64,000 nt of DNA from Otatea glauca (taxonomy: Eukaryota > Streptophyta > Magnoliopsida > Poales > Poaceae). The notes below the pieces were generated by a model. The model was not told where the DNA came from. It worked only from the letters and a program-made list of their open reading frames with translations, and searched no databases. The position numbers were made by a program, and so were the translations under genes. Position 1 is the stretch's first letter; every line of letters starts with the position of its first letter. Below, piece after piece: positions 22,906 through 33,782 of the stretch. The stretch is from contig JAYEVK010000342.1 in assembly GCA_036346275.1 (NCBI GenBank), positions 1 to 64,000 of the forward strand, written 5' to 3'.

Positions 22906-23330
22906 AAGTTCCTCGTCAACTCAAGACTGCCATGCTTTGTTTGATTCTCGAGCTTCAGATTCGCTTGTGTCTCAAAGTTTTGCAACCAAGAATGGATTTA
23001 AAGTGGTGAATCTTAAGTGTGTGCTTTAGTCCAAGCCCCGTGATCTCGAGCTAGATCTAGCCTTGGGTGTTTGGGAGCTAAGTTGCTTATGGATGGGATA
23101 GAATTCCTAGCTAATCTTATCTTGATAGATGCGCAATCCCTAGACGCCATCCTTGGAATGGATTGGCTGTCTAAGCATAAGGTCTTTTGGATTGTGGCCA
23201 AGGATCGTAACTTTGGAAGGCCCTAGTGGCAAGAAAGTGGAGTTTCAAGCGACCGCAGCTCGAGATGGGCAATTGGTCAACAGCAGTGAAAGCCATCAAG
23301 ATGGAAGATGTGCCAAGAGCGAGAATACCC
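22906..23330 (+). pseudogene. Tekay protease
   Basis: A retropepsin-like segment reads ALFDSRASDSLVSQSFA, with the catalytic triplet at 22943-22954. The family motif is DSGA; here Gly is replaced by Arg, which should abolish activity. A downstream DAxLGMDWLS-like phrase (about 23145-23170) is the usual end of this domain. The protease normally cuts Gag-Pol. Confidence 0.7.
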
Positions 23331-24130
23331 GGATGTGTTTCGTAAGATTTGCCAGATTGCCACCGACCGTGATATCGAAGTTCGTGATTGAATTAGCACT
23401 GGGACAAGACCGATATCAAAGAGACCATATCGGATGCCTACCGACGAAGTTAGTGGAAATGAAGAAGCGATTGAGGAACCGCAAGAAAAAGGTTTCATTA
23501 GACTAAGTTCATCACCGTGGGAGCCCCGGTTTTGTTTGTTCGCAAGAAGGATGGAAGTCTTAGAATGTGCATTGATTATCGTGGCACTTAATGAAGTAAC
23601 GATCAAGAATAAGTATCCGCTGCCCGTGATCGATGACTTATTTGATCGCTTAAGAGGAGCCGAGTTTTCTCCAAGATAGATCTTCGCTCGTGATACCATC
23701 GCTGAAGATCCGAGCGAGGATGTGCCTAAGACCGCTTTTACGCGATATGGACATTATGAGTTCACAACCATGTCATTTGATTGACTAATGCCCCAGCATA
23801 TTTCATGAACATGATGAATAAAGTTTTCATGGATTACTTGGATAAGTTCGTTGTGGTCTTCATAGACTATATTTTGGTTTACTCAAAGACCAAGAAGAGC
23901 ATGCGTAACATCTAAGGATGGTTTTAGACAGTCGAGAGCATCACTATATGCAAAGTTTAGCAAGTGTGAATTCGAAGGAGAAAGTCGAATTTTGGGTCAT
24001 GTAATGACTACTAAAGGAGTAGCAGCTTGACCCAAGCAAAGTGGACGCAGATGTTGCATTGGGAGCAACCAAGTCCGTTACCAGATCCGTAGTTTTCGAA
24101 TGGCGGATATTACCGCGGTTCATAGAAGGA
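23331..24130 (+). pseudogene. Tekay reverse transcriptase
   Basis: Landmarks in order: FVIELALG (about 23380), RPYRMP, GFIRLSSSPWEP (about 23490), then VALNEVTIKNKYPLPVIDDL (23583-23642), VPKTAFTRYGHYEF (23725-23760) and the catalytic region VVFIDYILVYSK (23853-23888). The motif should read FIDD; the second Asp is Tyr (FIDY, 23859-23870), so the polymerase would be inactive. At least three frameshifts are present. It copies element RNA into DNA in the intact family. Confidence 0.85.
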
Positions 24131-24640
24131 TTTCGACAATTGCTAAACCCTTACGCAGCTTGTTGAAGAAAGAAAAGAAGTTTGCATGGACGCCGAGTGC
24201 GAGAAAAGTTTCATGGAATTAAAGAAGCGCTTAACAATGTTTCGTATTAGTGTTGCTGATGTGCGTAATGGATTTGATATTTATTGCGATGCTTCAAAGC
24301 AAGGCTTGGGATGCGTGTTAATGCAAGAAGGCAAAGTTGTTGCTTATGCGCCGAGACAATTAAGACCGCATGAAGTGAATTACCCAACGATGATTTGGAA
24401 TTAGCCAGTAGTGCATGCTTTAAAGATATGGCGCCATTATCTCATAGGAAATAGATGTGAGATATATACGATCATAAGAGCTCAAATACATATTCACTCA
24501 AGCCGATCCGAATATGAGACAAACAAGATGGCTTGAGCTAATTAAGGATTATAATGTGGGAATCCATTATCATCCCGAAAAGCCAATGTGGTGGCGTATG
24601 CTCGAGTCGAAAGAGCCATAACGCAAAAACATTGACAATG
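24131..24640 (+). pseudogene. Tekay RNase H
   Basis: A continuous stretch reads FDIYCDASKQGLGCVLM (24270-24320) and VVAYAPRQLRPHEVNYPT (24337-24390), the Gypsy RNase H core with catalytic Asp in YCDAS. It continues, frame-shifted, through an IWRHYL segment, an IYTDHKSLKYIFTQ-like segment and YHPGKANVVADALS-like words to about 24620. RNase H removes the RNA template during reverse transcription. Confidence 0.8.
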
Positions 24641-24949
24641 GAGGATCAACCGAATTATGCAAGGAATTTCGAAGCTTAGTTGGAAGTCGTTCAAGGAATG
24701 GTAGCCGACTTGAAGTAAAGCCAACACTGGAAGATCGATTAGAGAAGGCCGAAAGATGACGATAAAATTTCTAAGATCAAAGTTAAAAAGAAGAAGGCTT
24801 AGCTTAGATTTTACTCGATGAACAAGGACCATGTTCTTCAAAAGTCGAATTTGTGTATTTGGATAAAAAGGAGTCAAACAATTGATTCTTGAGGAAGCTC
24901 ATGATTCAAAGTACTCAATTCATCCAGAAGTGCTAAGATGTACCAAGAT

Positions 24950-25930
24950 TTGAAAGAGAGATTCGTGGCCAAATATGAAGCGTGAAGTGGCCGAGCATGT
25001 TGCTTTATGCGACGATGTCGAGGGTAAAAGCTATGCATCAAAGACCCACCGTCTCATTGGTGTAGCTAAAAATTCGGAATGGAAGTGGAGGAAATCGAAT
25101 GGATTTTATCACGGTTTACCTAAGACTCGTAAAGGTTACGATTCCATTTGGGTTATAGTGGATCGCCTAACCAAGGTCGCCATTTCATCCCAAAGAAAGA
25201 CCACCTACGCCGGAGATCGCTTGGCGTAATTGTACATGTCAAGGATTGTATGTTTGCATGGAGTGCCCAAGAAGATTGTGTCATGAGGTACCCAATTTAC
25301 CTCAAGGTTTTGGAATAAGTTGCACGAAGCAATGGGGACCCGCTTGAATTTTAGTAAAGATATCACCCGCAGCATGATGGTCGACCGAAAGAGTAAATCG
25401 ATTTTGAAGATATGTTGAGAGCTTGTGCTTTAGCTTATGCTACATCTTGGGATAAATGTTTGCCATACGCAGAATTCAGCTTATAATAATAGTTATCAAG
25501 CTAGCCTACAGATGTCACCATTTGAGGCATTGTATGGACGTGCTTGTCGACTCGCTGAATTGGAATGAAACGGGAGAGCGCTTGGTGTTTGGACCAGATA
25601 TCCTCAAGAGGCGAGAAAGTCAAGTTGCAATGATCGAGAGAGGTTGAAGATAGCATACCAAGACGAGTAAAAGCTACGCAGATAATCGTCGTCGAGATTT
25701 GAGTTTTGAACCGTAAGATCATGTGTATCTCGAGGTTACCCTCTTAAGGGCGTTAAAAGATTTCACGTTAAAGGGAAGCTTGCACCAAGATATGTTGGTC
25801 CGCTCAAGATTCTCGAGCCGCCGAGAGAGGTAGCTTATCGCTTAGAATTGCCTCGACCTTGGCGTGAGTGCATGATGTATTCCATGTGTCGCAGCTTAAG
25901 AAGTGTCTCAGAGTGCCAACAGAGCAAACC
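24950..25930 (+). pseudogene. Tekay integrase
   Basis: The zinc-binding half begins near WPNMKREVAEHVALCD (about 24967-25015). The core follows with FYHGLPKTRKGYDSIWVIVD (25105-25160), DRLTKVA, and VPKKIVS followed by a stop where the catalytic DRG should be (about 25280). Then come the YHPQ-like, AYATSWDKCLPYAEF (about 25435-25475), SLQMSPFEALYGRAC (about 25507-25550) and PLKGVKRFHVKGKLAPRYVG segments (25740-25800). The last is the GPY/F region. Several frameshifts mean no active enzyme is encoded. Confidence 0.85.
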
Positions 25931-26104
25931 CGCTGGATGCAATAGAGAGTGCAAGAAGATTTGACTTATAAAGAGCAACCGATCGTAATTTTGATGTTAT
26001 GGAGCGCAAGACCGTAAACAAGTCTATTCGCTTTGCAGAGTTGGTGGAGCAATCATTCCGAGAGTGAAGCCACTTGGGAGCGAGAAGAAGATTTGAAGTC
26101 GTAA
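25931..26104 (+). pseudogene. Chromodomain at the C-terminus of the Tekay integrase
   Basis: After the GPY region the frame reads LTYKEQPIVIL and, one base out of phase, DVMERKTVNKSIRF. It then returns to WSNHSESEATWEREEDLKS and stop TAA at 26102-26104. The order (Y-x-x-x-P-x-x-I-L, basic linker, W-x-x-H-x-E-x-x-A-T-W-E) is that of the integrase chromodomain of Tekay/Del chromoviruses, thought to guide insertion to chromatin. This fixes the clade. Confidence 0.8.
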
Positions 26105-26152
26105 TTTTAACCTATTCTCTAGTTAGCCCCGAATCTCGGGTCGAGATTCTGT

Positions 26153-26167
26153 TAAGGGGGGGAGGTT
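26153..26167 (+). promoter_or_regulatory. Tekay polypurine tract
   Basis: An A-A-G-rich run with eight or nine consecutive G and a GAGG end, directly upstream of the TGTAACATCCC start of the 3' LTR. Confidence 0.85.
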
Positions 26168-29101
26168 TGTAACATCCCAAAAATTCAGCGTAATTAAGTT
26201 TTATTTGCTTAATTGTGCATTTGTGATTTTCTGGAATTTATTTGGATTTTTCTGGATTTATTTGAATTAAATTCAAATCAAGTTTATTGCCTTTTATTCA
26301 AATCTATTTAAATCTGTGCAAAGTTAAAATAAAGTTTTGCCAAAAATATTTTATTTGAGTCCAGAATGTCTCAAAGTATTTTTGAGATTTTTCTTGAATT
26401 TTTCCTGATTATTTTATTGCCTAAAACAAATTAAATGAATTTCTGGAATTAATTTAATTGAGAAAACCTTTTGAAAAGCGAGTGAATAGTAACGGGCCGG
26501 CCCATGCACTGTGCGGCCCAGGCAAGCCCGCGCGGCCCAGTTAGCCCGCTCGTAGCAAACCCTAATTCGCAGCCGTCCGATCGCATTTTTCTTGGTTCGG
26601 GATTGCACGCGAGGAGTTCGGATCGTGATCGGGATTCGCGACGCGCAGACGGGCCGAGACGTCGCTGCGTTCGGACTCTTCCAGCCGCGCCAGAGCTTCC
26701 GACGGACTCGGAGTCCGTGGTCCGCCACTCGCCGACGCCTCTCCGTGCGCCTATTTAAGGCTCGGGACGGGTGCGTTGAGTCCTCGTCCTCGCCGCAGCA
26801 ATAGGCGCAAGGTCTCGACGCCCGTAACTTCGCAGAGCGCTCGCGGAGTATCGCCGTCTTCATCGCCGCAGATATTTTGGTCTCAGCGACGCCATTAGCG
26901 TGAAAAGCTCGTCCGTTGGATCTTCGCCGACATCTCGATACATCCGCGCGTGTCCTCGGAGTCAGAAACCCGCTTTAATCGCCGTCCGTTAGATCTAAAA
27001 CCGGTGCTCGTGATCTTGCCGCGTGTGCATCGATCGGCAATGTCCGATGGAATCGGGTGCACTGGGATTGCGCCGTCGCCGAATTCAATCGGCGCCGCCA
27101 GCGTGTCGGGCTCGGGGCCGCTCGAGGCGCCGTGGACCGCGTCTGCGGTGGACCGGAGGGTGGTCTCGTGGACCGAGTCCATGGACGGGACACGCGTCGG
27201 CTTCGATTGGTCCTCCAGGTATTGCGTCATGCCGACGTCACGCTGACGTCATAAAGCGGTTTTCGTAATAAAATAAATCATAAATTCGATTTTCGATTTT
27301 AGCAATTTCAAGATTTATTTCAAACTTCAAAAGGCTATATCTTTTGCAATTTCACTTGATTTGAGTGATTCCAGTTTCTAAAATTTGTAAAATTAAGATC
27401 TATTTAATGGTGAATTTTAATTGATTTTTGGAGTTCAATTGCTCTCTGTTTTGGTATTTATTTGCTTTTCTTCTTGATGCACGTGAGACGTTGAATTGTG
27501 CGACGCTCGAGGAAGATCCAAAGAACTCAAGAGCAAACTCAGATCAAGATCAGGACCTATTCCAAGGCAAGTTGTGCTTTGATCATGTTGAACCCATGTT
27601 TGTAAAATTGCTATGTTTGATTTACACTATTGCATATATTTTTCAATTATACAACTATTTCAAATTAGTTTGGGCTTAGCTAAAATAACAGATTGATCTA
27701 TACCCTACCTTGTCATTGTATGCCATGATCCATTGTCACCCTAGATTGGTTTAATATAGTTGGTTAATAATTATAATCAACATTGGAGGTTTAGTTCGTA
27801 ATAGTTGCTTAGCCATGCCACGTCATCACATGTGTCATCACCATTGATAATTAATCTTGATTAATGGAATATGGAACAATGTTATGAACTTGTGTGTCAT
27901 GTGGGATCACACGATGAGATTGAGTTGTTGTGGCGAGTCATGTCACGCAACGATGTTGAATTGTTGATGGCACGTGGTGCGTGGTAATCAACGGGGTGAT
28001 AATAACTTAGATTGGGGCAAGTGGCAAGGGGCGAGGAGGCCAAGGTGGGCCCGATGGGCAGATGGTATGTGGATGTCTTGCCTTGATCACACTAAGGACT
28101 TAACCTTGCAAGCCTTTGACTGAGTCAATCATGCAACCACATGTCCGTATGGGCCACTTAATGAGTAATTTGCAAAGTCTTAATGTTGATACTATCGTGG
28201 TCGGTGTGAGTTCCCGGTCGGTGTAATTCACATGGCGCAAGAGGGGGCCCCGATGATGTAGTTTACAGACCAAATGTTGAAACCTTAGCGGGTAGTATCG
28301 GATTAAGATAGAGCATTGTAAAGGCTTTGTTATAATCACTCGCCTTGGTGGTGTTTGGTTGTATCACGTGGGTAAAGTGCATAACCTCCGCAGAGTGTGA
28401 AACTATTCGGATAGCCGTGCTCGCATGTATTGAGCAATGCTCGGAATTACAGCTTAAGGGTTAGTTTAATAAATTGGACAACTTGGTTGGGATGGCGGGA
28501 TTGCCATATGGAAGATTGGAACTTGATTTAGGATTGGAAACTTGGTTTACTTGAGAAATAATGAATTTATTTATTATTGCTATTCGTTTTACATTCTTTA
28601 CAATCTATTATTGTATTTGTTCATAAATGCCGCTTATTGCAAAATAGCCATGATAGCCTATCCTTTGGAATAAGCCTTACATATAGATAAATAGAAGCGC
28701 ATTACGTGTGCACAACTTGTTGAGTGCTTTAAGTACTCACCCTTGCCAAACAACAATAATCAACAGCTGAAGAATCTACACTGTGGGAAGATGAGGTCCA
28801 AGAAGACACGAGTCATTAGGGTCCGAGCCTTGTTGGTTGCCCGTGGTGAACTCGATGAGCTATCTACGTTTCTACTTTCACGCTTAATTATTAGTTTATA
28901 TTCTCAGTTTTGCCCTGCGTGGCTTAATAATGTAAGTTGGTCATAAGATCATACATTTAGCTATATCAATAAATAAACTATTATTCTATTATCGTTGTGT
29001 ATGATGTGATATGTACCAATGTTAAGCTGTGTGCACTAGCGTTGATCCTCGGACTAGCGGTAAACACAGTGGGTTCGAATCAGTGGATTCGGGTCCTTAC
29101 A
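26168..29101 (+). mobile_element. Tekay-type chromovirus 3' LTR
   Basis: 2934 bp from TGTAACATCCC to CCTTACA, collinear with 17634-20549. It appears the better-preserved copy: it keeps several CTGG words that are reduced to CG, TG or G in the 5' LTR. Flanking bases (GGATC on the left of the element, GGGAC on the right) give at best an imperfect 5-bp target duplication. Confidence 0.9.
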
Positions 29102-29220
29102 GGGACTCGGGCGGTTAAGAGGAGCCCAGCGGTACCAGTCGGTGGTGCCCCGAGTGGTCCCTCCAGGAGTAGCTTGGCCACTCGGAAGAAGCCCCCGATG
29201 AGGACGAAGAAGTCCGACAG

Positions 29221-29288
29221 GTTTGTCACCCTATCGACTCTTATTTGACGCGTTTCACCGGCTTGTTTACTAACTGTTCTTCTCGTAG
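29221..29288 (+). other. Intron in the Tat1 aORF
   Basis: Donor GTTTGT after ..CCGACAG; acceptor TTCTCGTAG; TACTAACTG 16 bases or so before the acceptor resembles a plant branch point. Removing it joins an Arg codon in frame. Confidence 0.55.
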
Positions 29289-29657
29289 GAATCCTTCGCT
29301 TAATGCTCCCGTCGAGGAGCCGTCTAAGGCTCCTGAAGAGGCTGGGCCCCCGGAGTTCATGTCTTGGTTGAGGGGGCCTCGCCCGGGGACACAGGAGCGC
29401 CCTCCGAGCCTCAGCCGCCTTCACCGACGCCCCGTGCTTCAGCATTGGGCTCTGCTTCTCAGAAGCCCATCCCCCGTCCGTCCCCCGAGGTTGAAGATAT
29501 CTCCCGGTTTCCGCTGACTCTTGCTCGCCCCCGGCTCATAATGCAAGCTGCGTGGGTTGATGAGGAGGACGGCTTGAAGCTCATGGACGACTCGGAGGAG
29601 GAGAGGGAGAGGAATGACTTTTACAATCATGCCACTGCTTGTGCACGCCTGGCCTGG

Positions 29658-29742
29658 GTAATATTTTCTCTACTCTCGCCGTCTTCTTGCTTACGTCAGT
29701 CAGCATGTAGTCACCTTTTTCCGTGATGATTACGTAAATTAG
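29658..29742 (+). other. Intron in the Tat1 aORF
   Basis: Donor GTAATATT after ..CGCCTGGCCTGG; acceptor AAATTAG. Its removal joins ACARLAW to a QKKSEYLARCFEV segment without a stop. Confidence 0.55.
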
Positions 29743-29934
29743 GGAGCGCTCAAAAGAAGTCCGAGTACCTCGCAAGATGCTTCGAGGTCCGGACGAGCCA
29801 GAATATCCGCCGAACCGAGCAGATCAAGGTCGACATGCACCGAGTGCGAGCTCTTCTGGCCGGAGGTCCAAGCGCCATGGTCGAGAAGGAGACTCTTCGG
29901 CAAGAGAAGATAGATGTCGTCGGCTCCCTTCGAG

Positions 29935-30008
29935 GTAGATATTTCCCGGACCATCTCATGCTTTTACTTTAATCGTCTGGTTTTTTGATCTTCTTATCTT
30001 CGTGTCAG
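29935..30008 (+). other. Intron in the Tat1 aORF
   Basis: Donor GTAGATATT after ..CTCCCTTCGAG; T-rich body; acceptor GTGTCAG. Confidence 0.5.
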
Positions 30009-30071
30009 CTCGAGGCTCTGCTAATGTAAAGCTCTAGGGGCAACTTAAAGCTTCAGAGAAGGAGCTAGAAG

Positions 30072-30142
30072 GTACGGTCGGCCGTTTAGCCCTCCCATGT
30101 CTTCATTGCCTCATTGGTACTTCTTAATACTCTATCTTGCAG
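30072..30142 (+). other. Intron in the Tat1 aORF
   Basis: Donor GTACGGTC after ..GCTAGAAG; pyrimidine-rich acceptor TATCTTGCAG; the next exon is open for 75 codons. Confidence 0.5.
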
Positions 30143-30755
30143 ATTATAAATTCAAAACGCGTGTGCAATACGCCGTCTTTAACGAGAAGGTTGAAACCCT
30201 TGAGGCGTCTTGCGCTAAGCTTCATGAAGCCTCCGAGCCGTTGTTGAGCTTGCTTCATCCCGGAGACGAGAAGCCACTCGGCAGGGACCAGGTCATCTCT
30301 CGACTGGAGGAAGCCCCCGAGGCGCTCAAGGGACTCTTGAAGGGGACGACGACCAATGGTGCTAGCTAGGCTTTGGCGATCACCAAGTCGCTCTATCCCC
30401 TAGTGGATCTTGAAGCCGTTAAGGAAGGCTACGCCTTCAATGTAGACGAAGATCAGGTCACCAAGCTCTGGGAGGAACTCATGGACGCCTCTACGACCAT
30501 TGTAGAAACTCTGGAGCTGTAAACGTGATATATAAAAATTTCTCTTTGTTCTTGCATTTTGCCTTTCAAGTATGCTGCTCTGTCTCGAGTGGTTGCTGAC
30601 TGCCCCCATGCTCTGAGGCATGGTTCATAATGTATGTCTCAGAGTCTTAACATCGTAGGAGCAAAGCACTCGGACGAATAAATCACGAGAACTTTGAACG
30701 AAAATAACTTTAAAAGCGAACATTCATTCATAAAGAAACAATTGAATTACAAAGT

Positions 30756-32100
30756 TCAAGTGAAAAAACGACATAGCTGTTCTATGTTCCAAGTGTTGCT
30801 GACTGCCGTGACGTCTTCAAGCTTGAGCTTATAAGCTCCAGGGCGTATCACCTCATCGATGACGTAAGGGCCTTCCCAGCTTGGGGAGAGCTTATGCTCA
30901 CACTTCTGATTCTTTCTAAGGACCAGATCTCCTTTAGAGAACACACGGCTCCTCACATTGCGTCCGTGATAGTGACGTAAGCCCTGAAGATATTTTGCCG
31001 ACTGAATTGTTGCGATGTCCCTGGCTTCTTCCCGTCGATCGAGGTCTTCTGCCGGCTCTCTTCCGAAGCGACTTCTTCATAGCTCCGAACCCGTGGGGAT
31101 CCGAATTCTAACTCGGTGGGGAGGACCGCCTCTGAGCCATACATCAGGAAGAAGGGTGACTGCCTGGTTGCTCTGCTGGGGGTGGTTCGCAGCCCCCAGA
31201 GTACCGAAGGCAATTCTTTGACCCATCGAGTGGCGTATGGTTTGAGGCGATCGAAAATCCTTGCCTTTAGGCCCTCAGAAACCATGCCATTGGTCTGCTC
31301 AACTCGCCCATTACTTGGGTGTGCATCGATGCGATGCGATCTTTATGCCGAGTTCGCCGCACTAGTCTTAAAATATGCCGCCTCTGAATTGGGAGCCATT
31401 ATCCGTGATGATCCGGTTTGGTACGCCGAATCTAACCACGATTTCATAGAAGAATTCTTTGGCCTTTGCTGCTGTGATTGTGGCGACTGGTTTAGCCTCA
31501 ATCCATTTGGTGAATTTGTCGATGGCCACGAAGAGATGGGTATAACCGCCTTGAGCCTTCTTCAAAGGTCCCACCATGTCGAGCCCCCAGACTACAAATG
31601 GCCAGGTGATTGGGATAGTTTGTAGTTCCTGTGCCGGTTTGTTCTTCTGTCGCGCACAGAATTGACATCCTTCGCATGTTCGGACGATGTCCTCTGCATC
31701 AGTAACAGCAGTCGGCCAGAAAAATCCCTGACGATAAGCGTTGCCAACTAGGGTTGATGATGCCACATGATTCCTACAAACTCCCGAGTGGATTTCCTTG
31801 AGAAGATCTCTTCCTTCTTGTTCTGATATGCACCGTCGTAGTACACCAGAGGAGCTCTTGCGATAGAGTTCTTCCTTGATCACCACATAGCTCTTGCTTC
31901 GGCGCATTATTCGTTCGGCTTGCACGCGGTCTTCGGTTAGTTTGTCCTTCATCAAATAGTCCAGATATGGAGCTTTCCAATCGGGGGTAATGACTAGGAC
32001 TTCAGCTTCAACGTTCTTCTCCGCCGGGGCGTCCGGCTTTGACCGAGTGATATGGCGATACGGAGCCCATGGATGAGTGCCTCGTACTCGGCGGCATTGT
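30756..32100 (-). pseudogene. Tat1 integrase
   Basis: On the minus strand, a linker with ITPDWKAPYLDYL is followed by the HHCC zinc domain (IHSGVCRNHVAS, then CEGCQFCARQKN, 31650-31790). The core starts WGLDMVGPLKKAQGGYTHLF, with FTKWIEAKPV and TDNGSQF (31368-31580). After a frame break at about 31360-31285 come RLKPYATRWVKELPSVLWGL, SPFFLMYGSEAVLP (30953-31285) and the GPY region WEGPYVIDEVIRPGAYKL, ending at the stop at 30756-30758. Two of the three catalytic acidic residues are directly visible. Frameshifts between blocks make it non-functional as written, but each block is well preserved. Confidence 0.85.
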
Positions 32101-33540
32101 TTGATGCGAGAAAAAGTATCTGCAGAACGTACCTCAATCTTTCTCCACTTGGTGATATGAGCACAATACCAGCCCCCGCGCCGCTGAGCATGAGAGAACC
32201 ATCGAAATACATCATCCAATACTCAAGTTCCTTGACGACCGCCGGGTTTTGAAGTTCTGTCCACTCGACCGTGAAGTCGGCGAGCGCTTGAGACTTGATG
32301 GCTGTTCGAGGCTTGAAAAGGATATCAAAGGCTCCAAGCTCGACTGCCCATTTTGCAATTCTCCCAGTGGCCTCCTGGTTGTGGAGAATATCTCCTATTG
32401 GGAAGGAGGTGACCACCGAAACAGTATGTTCTTGGATGTAGTGCTTGAGCTTGCGAGATGTAAGGAGTACGACATATAATAATTTCTGTACTTGCGGATA
32501 CCGCACCTTAGATTCACTCAGACTCACGACGGTAGACCGGATGTTGAATCTTCGCACGTGGTCTGGCCCTCCTTTCTCACGATGATCGCAGCGGTCGACT
32601 ACATGAGTCGTTGCCGTGATGTAAAGTAGCAGAGGTTCCTCTGGCATCGGCGAAACCAAGACCGGGGGCGTTGTTAAGAAGGCCTTCAAATCTTCAAACG
32701 CATGTTGTGCCTCTAGCGTCCATTGGAACTTGTCCTGCTTCTTGAGGAGTATAAAGAATGGCATACCTCGCATACCCAGTCGGGAAATAAACCTACTGAG
32801 TGCGGCCATGCATCCTGTAAGCTTCTGGACGTCCTTCTGGCAAGTCGGTGCTTCCATATTTGCTATGGCCCTGATCTTCTCTGGGTTGGCCTCAATGCCT
32901 CGTTGGGATACGATAAACCCGAGCAGTTTTCTCGAAGATACTCCGAAAACACACTTCTCGGGATTAAGCTTAATGCTAAAAGCCCTTAGACTCTCGAACG
33001 TCTCGGTTAGGTCGGCGATAAGGTCTTTCCTCTCCCAAGTCTTCACCACGACATCGTCCACGTATGCCTCCACATTGCGTTTGAGCTGGGCGTGAAAACA
33101 CCATCAGACAAGTGCTACCGATACATTGCACCAAAGATTTTTCAACCCGAACGCCATCGTGGTATAGCAAAAGTCTCCGAAAGGCGTGATGAATGAAGTC
33201 TTGATATGATCTTCTGCCTTTAGGCGAATCTGATGGTACCCTGAGTAGGGATCGAGAAAACTCAGAATTTCGCACCCGACCCGACGATCGAGTCAACCAC
33301 CTGATCAATTTGAGGTAGCCCAAAGGGATCCTTCGGACATACCTTGTTGAGATCAGTATAATCAACGCACATGCACCAAGTTTTATTCTTCTTTTGAACT
33401 AGTACAGGGTTTGCCAACCAACTGATGATACACTTCTTTATAAAGCCTGCGCACTAAAAGTTTGGTGATCTCTCGCTTGATGGCGCCTCAGATCTGTTAA
33501 CCGCCAAAGCCTTTGCTTGATTGGCTTTACCTTTTCGTCA
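31994..33540 (-). pseudogene. Tat1 reverse transcriptase, RNase H and second (archaeal-type) RNase H
   Basis: A 359-codon open frame (33073 to 31994) begins MEAYVDDVVVKTW: the catalytic YVDD (33053-33064) is intact. RT thumb words (LNPEKCVFGV, GFIVSQRGIEANPEKI) follow, then the regular Gypsy RNase H (about 32640-32370; its DASxxG core is altered), a linker (ADFTVEWTE), and a second RNase H with FDGS (about 32195-32206) and NNAAEYEALIHGLRIA (about 32060-32110). The extra archaeal-like RNase H is a known hallmark of the Tat lineage. RT fingers and palm upstream (33080-33540) are in other frames owing to indels. Confidence 0.85.
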
Positions 33541-33782
33541 ACGTGCAGAGAATGCTCGATCACCTCCCTAGGGACACCCGGCATGTCGGATGGTTTCCAG
33601 GCAAAGATGTCCCTGTTAGCCTGGAGGAAGGTGACGAGCGCGCCTTCCTATTTATCCTCGAGCTCTAACCCGATCAGGGTCGTTTTGGATGAGTCGGATG
33701 GGTCGAGGATGATTCTCTTGGTTCCTTCGCCAGGCTTTATTCCTGACATGGCATGCTTCTTGGACGGGATGTCGCCTTCTTC

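Larger units (their letters stand above)
29102..30522 (+). pseudogene. Tat1 opposite-strand ORF (aORF), 3' half with four introns
   Basis: The gene cut at 17633 resumes here. Four GT-AG introns restore continuous reading: 29221-29288, 29658-29742, 29935-30008 and 30072-30142 (68-85 bp each; the first has a TACTAAC branch-like site near its end). Exons encode a basic Lys/Arg-rich stretch (29102-29220), a Pro-rich linker, an acidic Glu/Arg segment (about 29570-29620) and a coiled-coil-like C-terminus (QIKVDMHRVRALL; VFNEKVETLEASCAKLHEAS) ending at TAA 30520-30522. A frame break near 29362 and in-frame TAGs at 30035-30040 and 30367 damage it. Its stop lies about 235 bp from the pol stop on the other strand. 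Function unknown; comparable antisense ORFs occur in Tat-lineage elements. Confidence 0.6.

Noticed and set aside
17629..29106. Target-site duplication for the Tekay insertion
   Set aside because: GGATC and GGGAC differ at two of five positions. The shared GACTCG nearby may be chance.
31116..31625. 169-codon + strand frame
   Set aside because: It is the complement of the well-conserved Tat1 integrase core on the minus strand.
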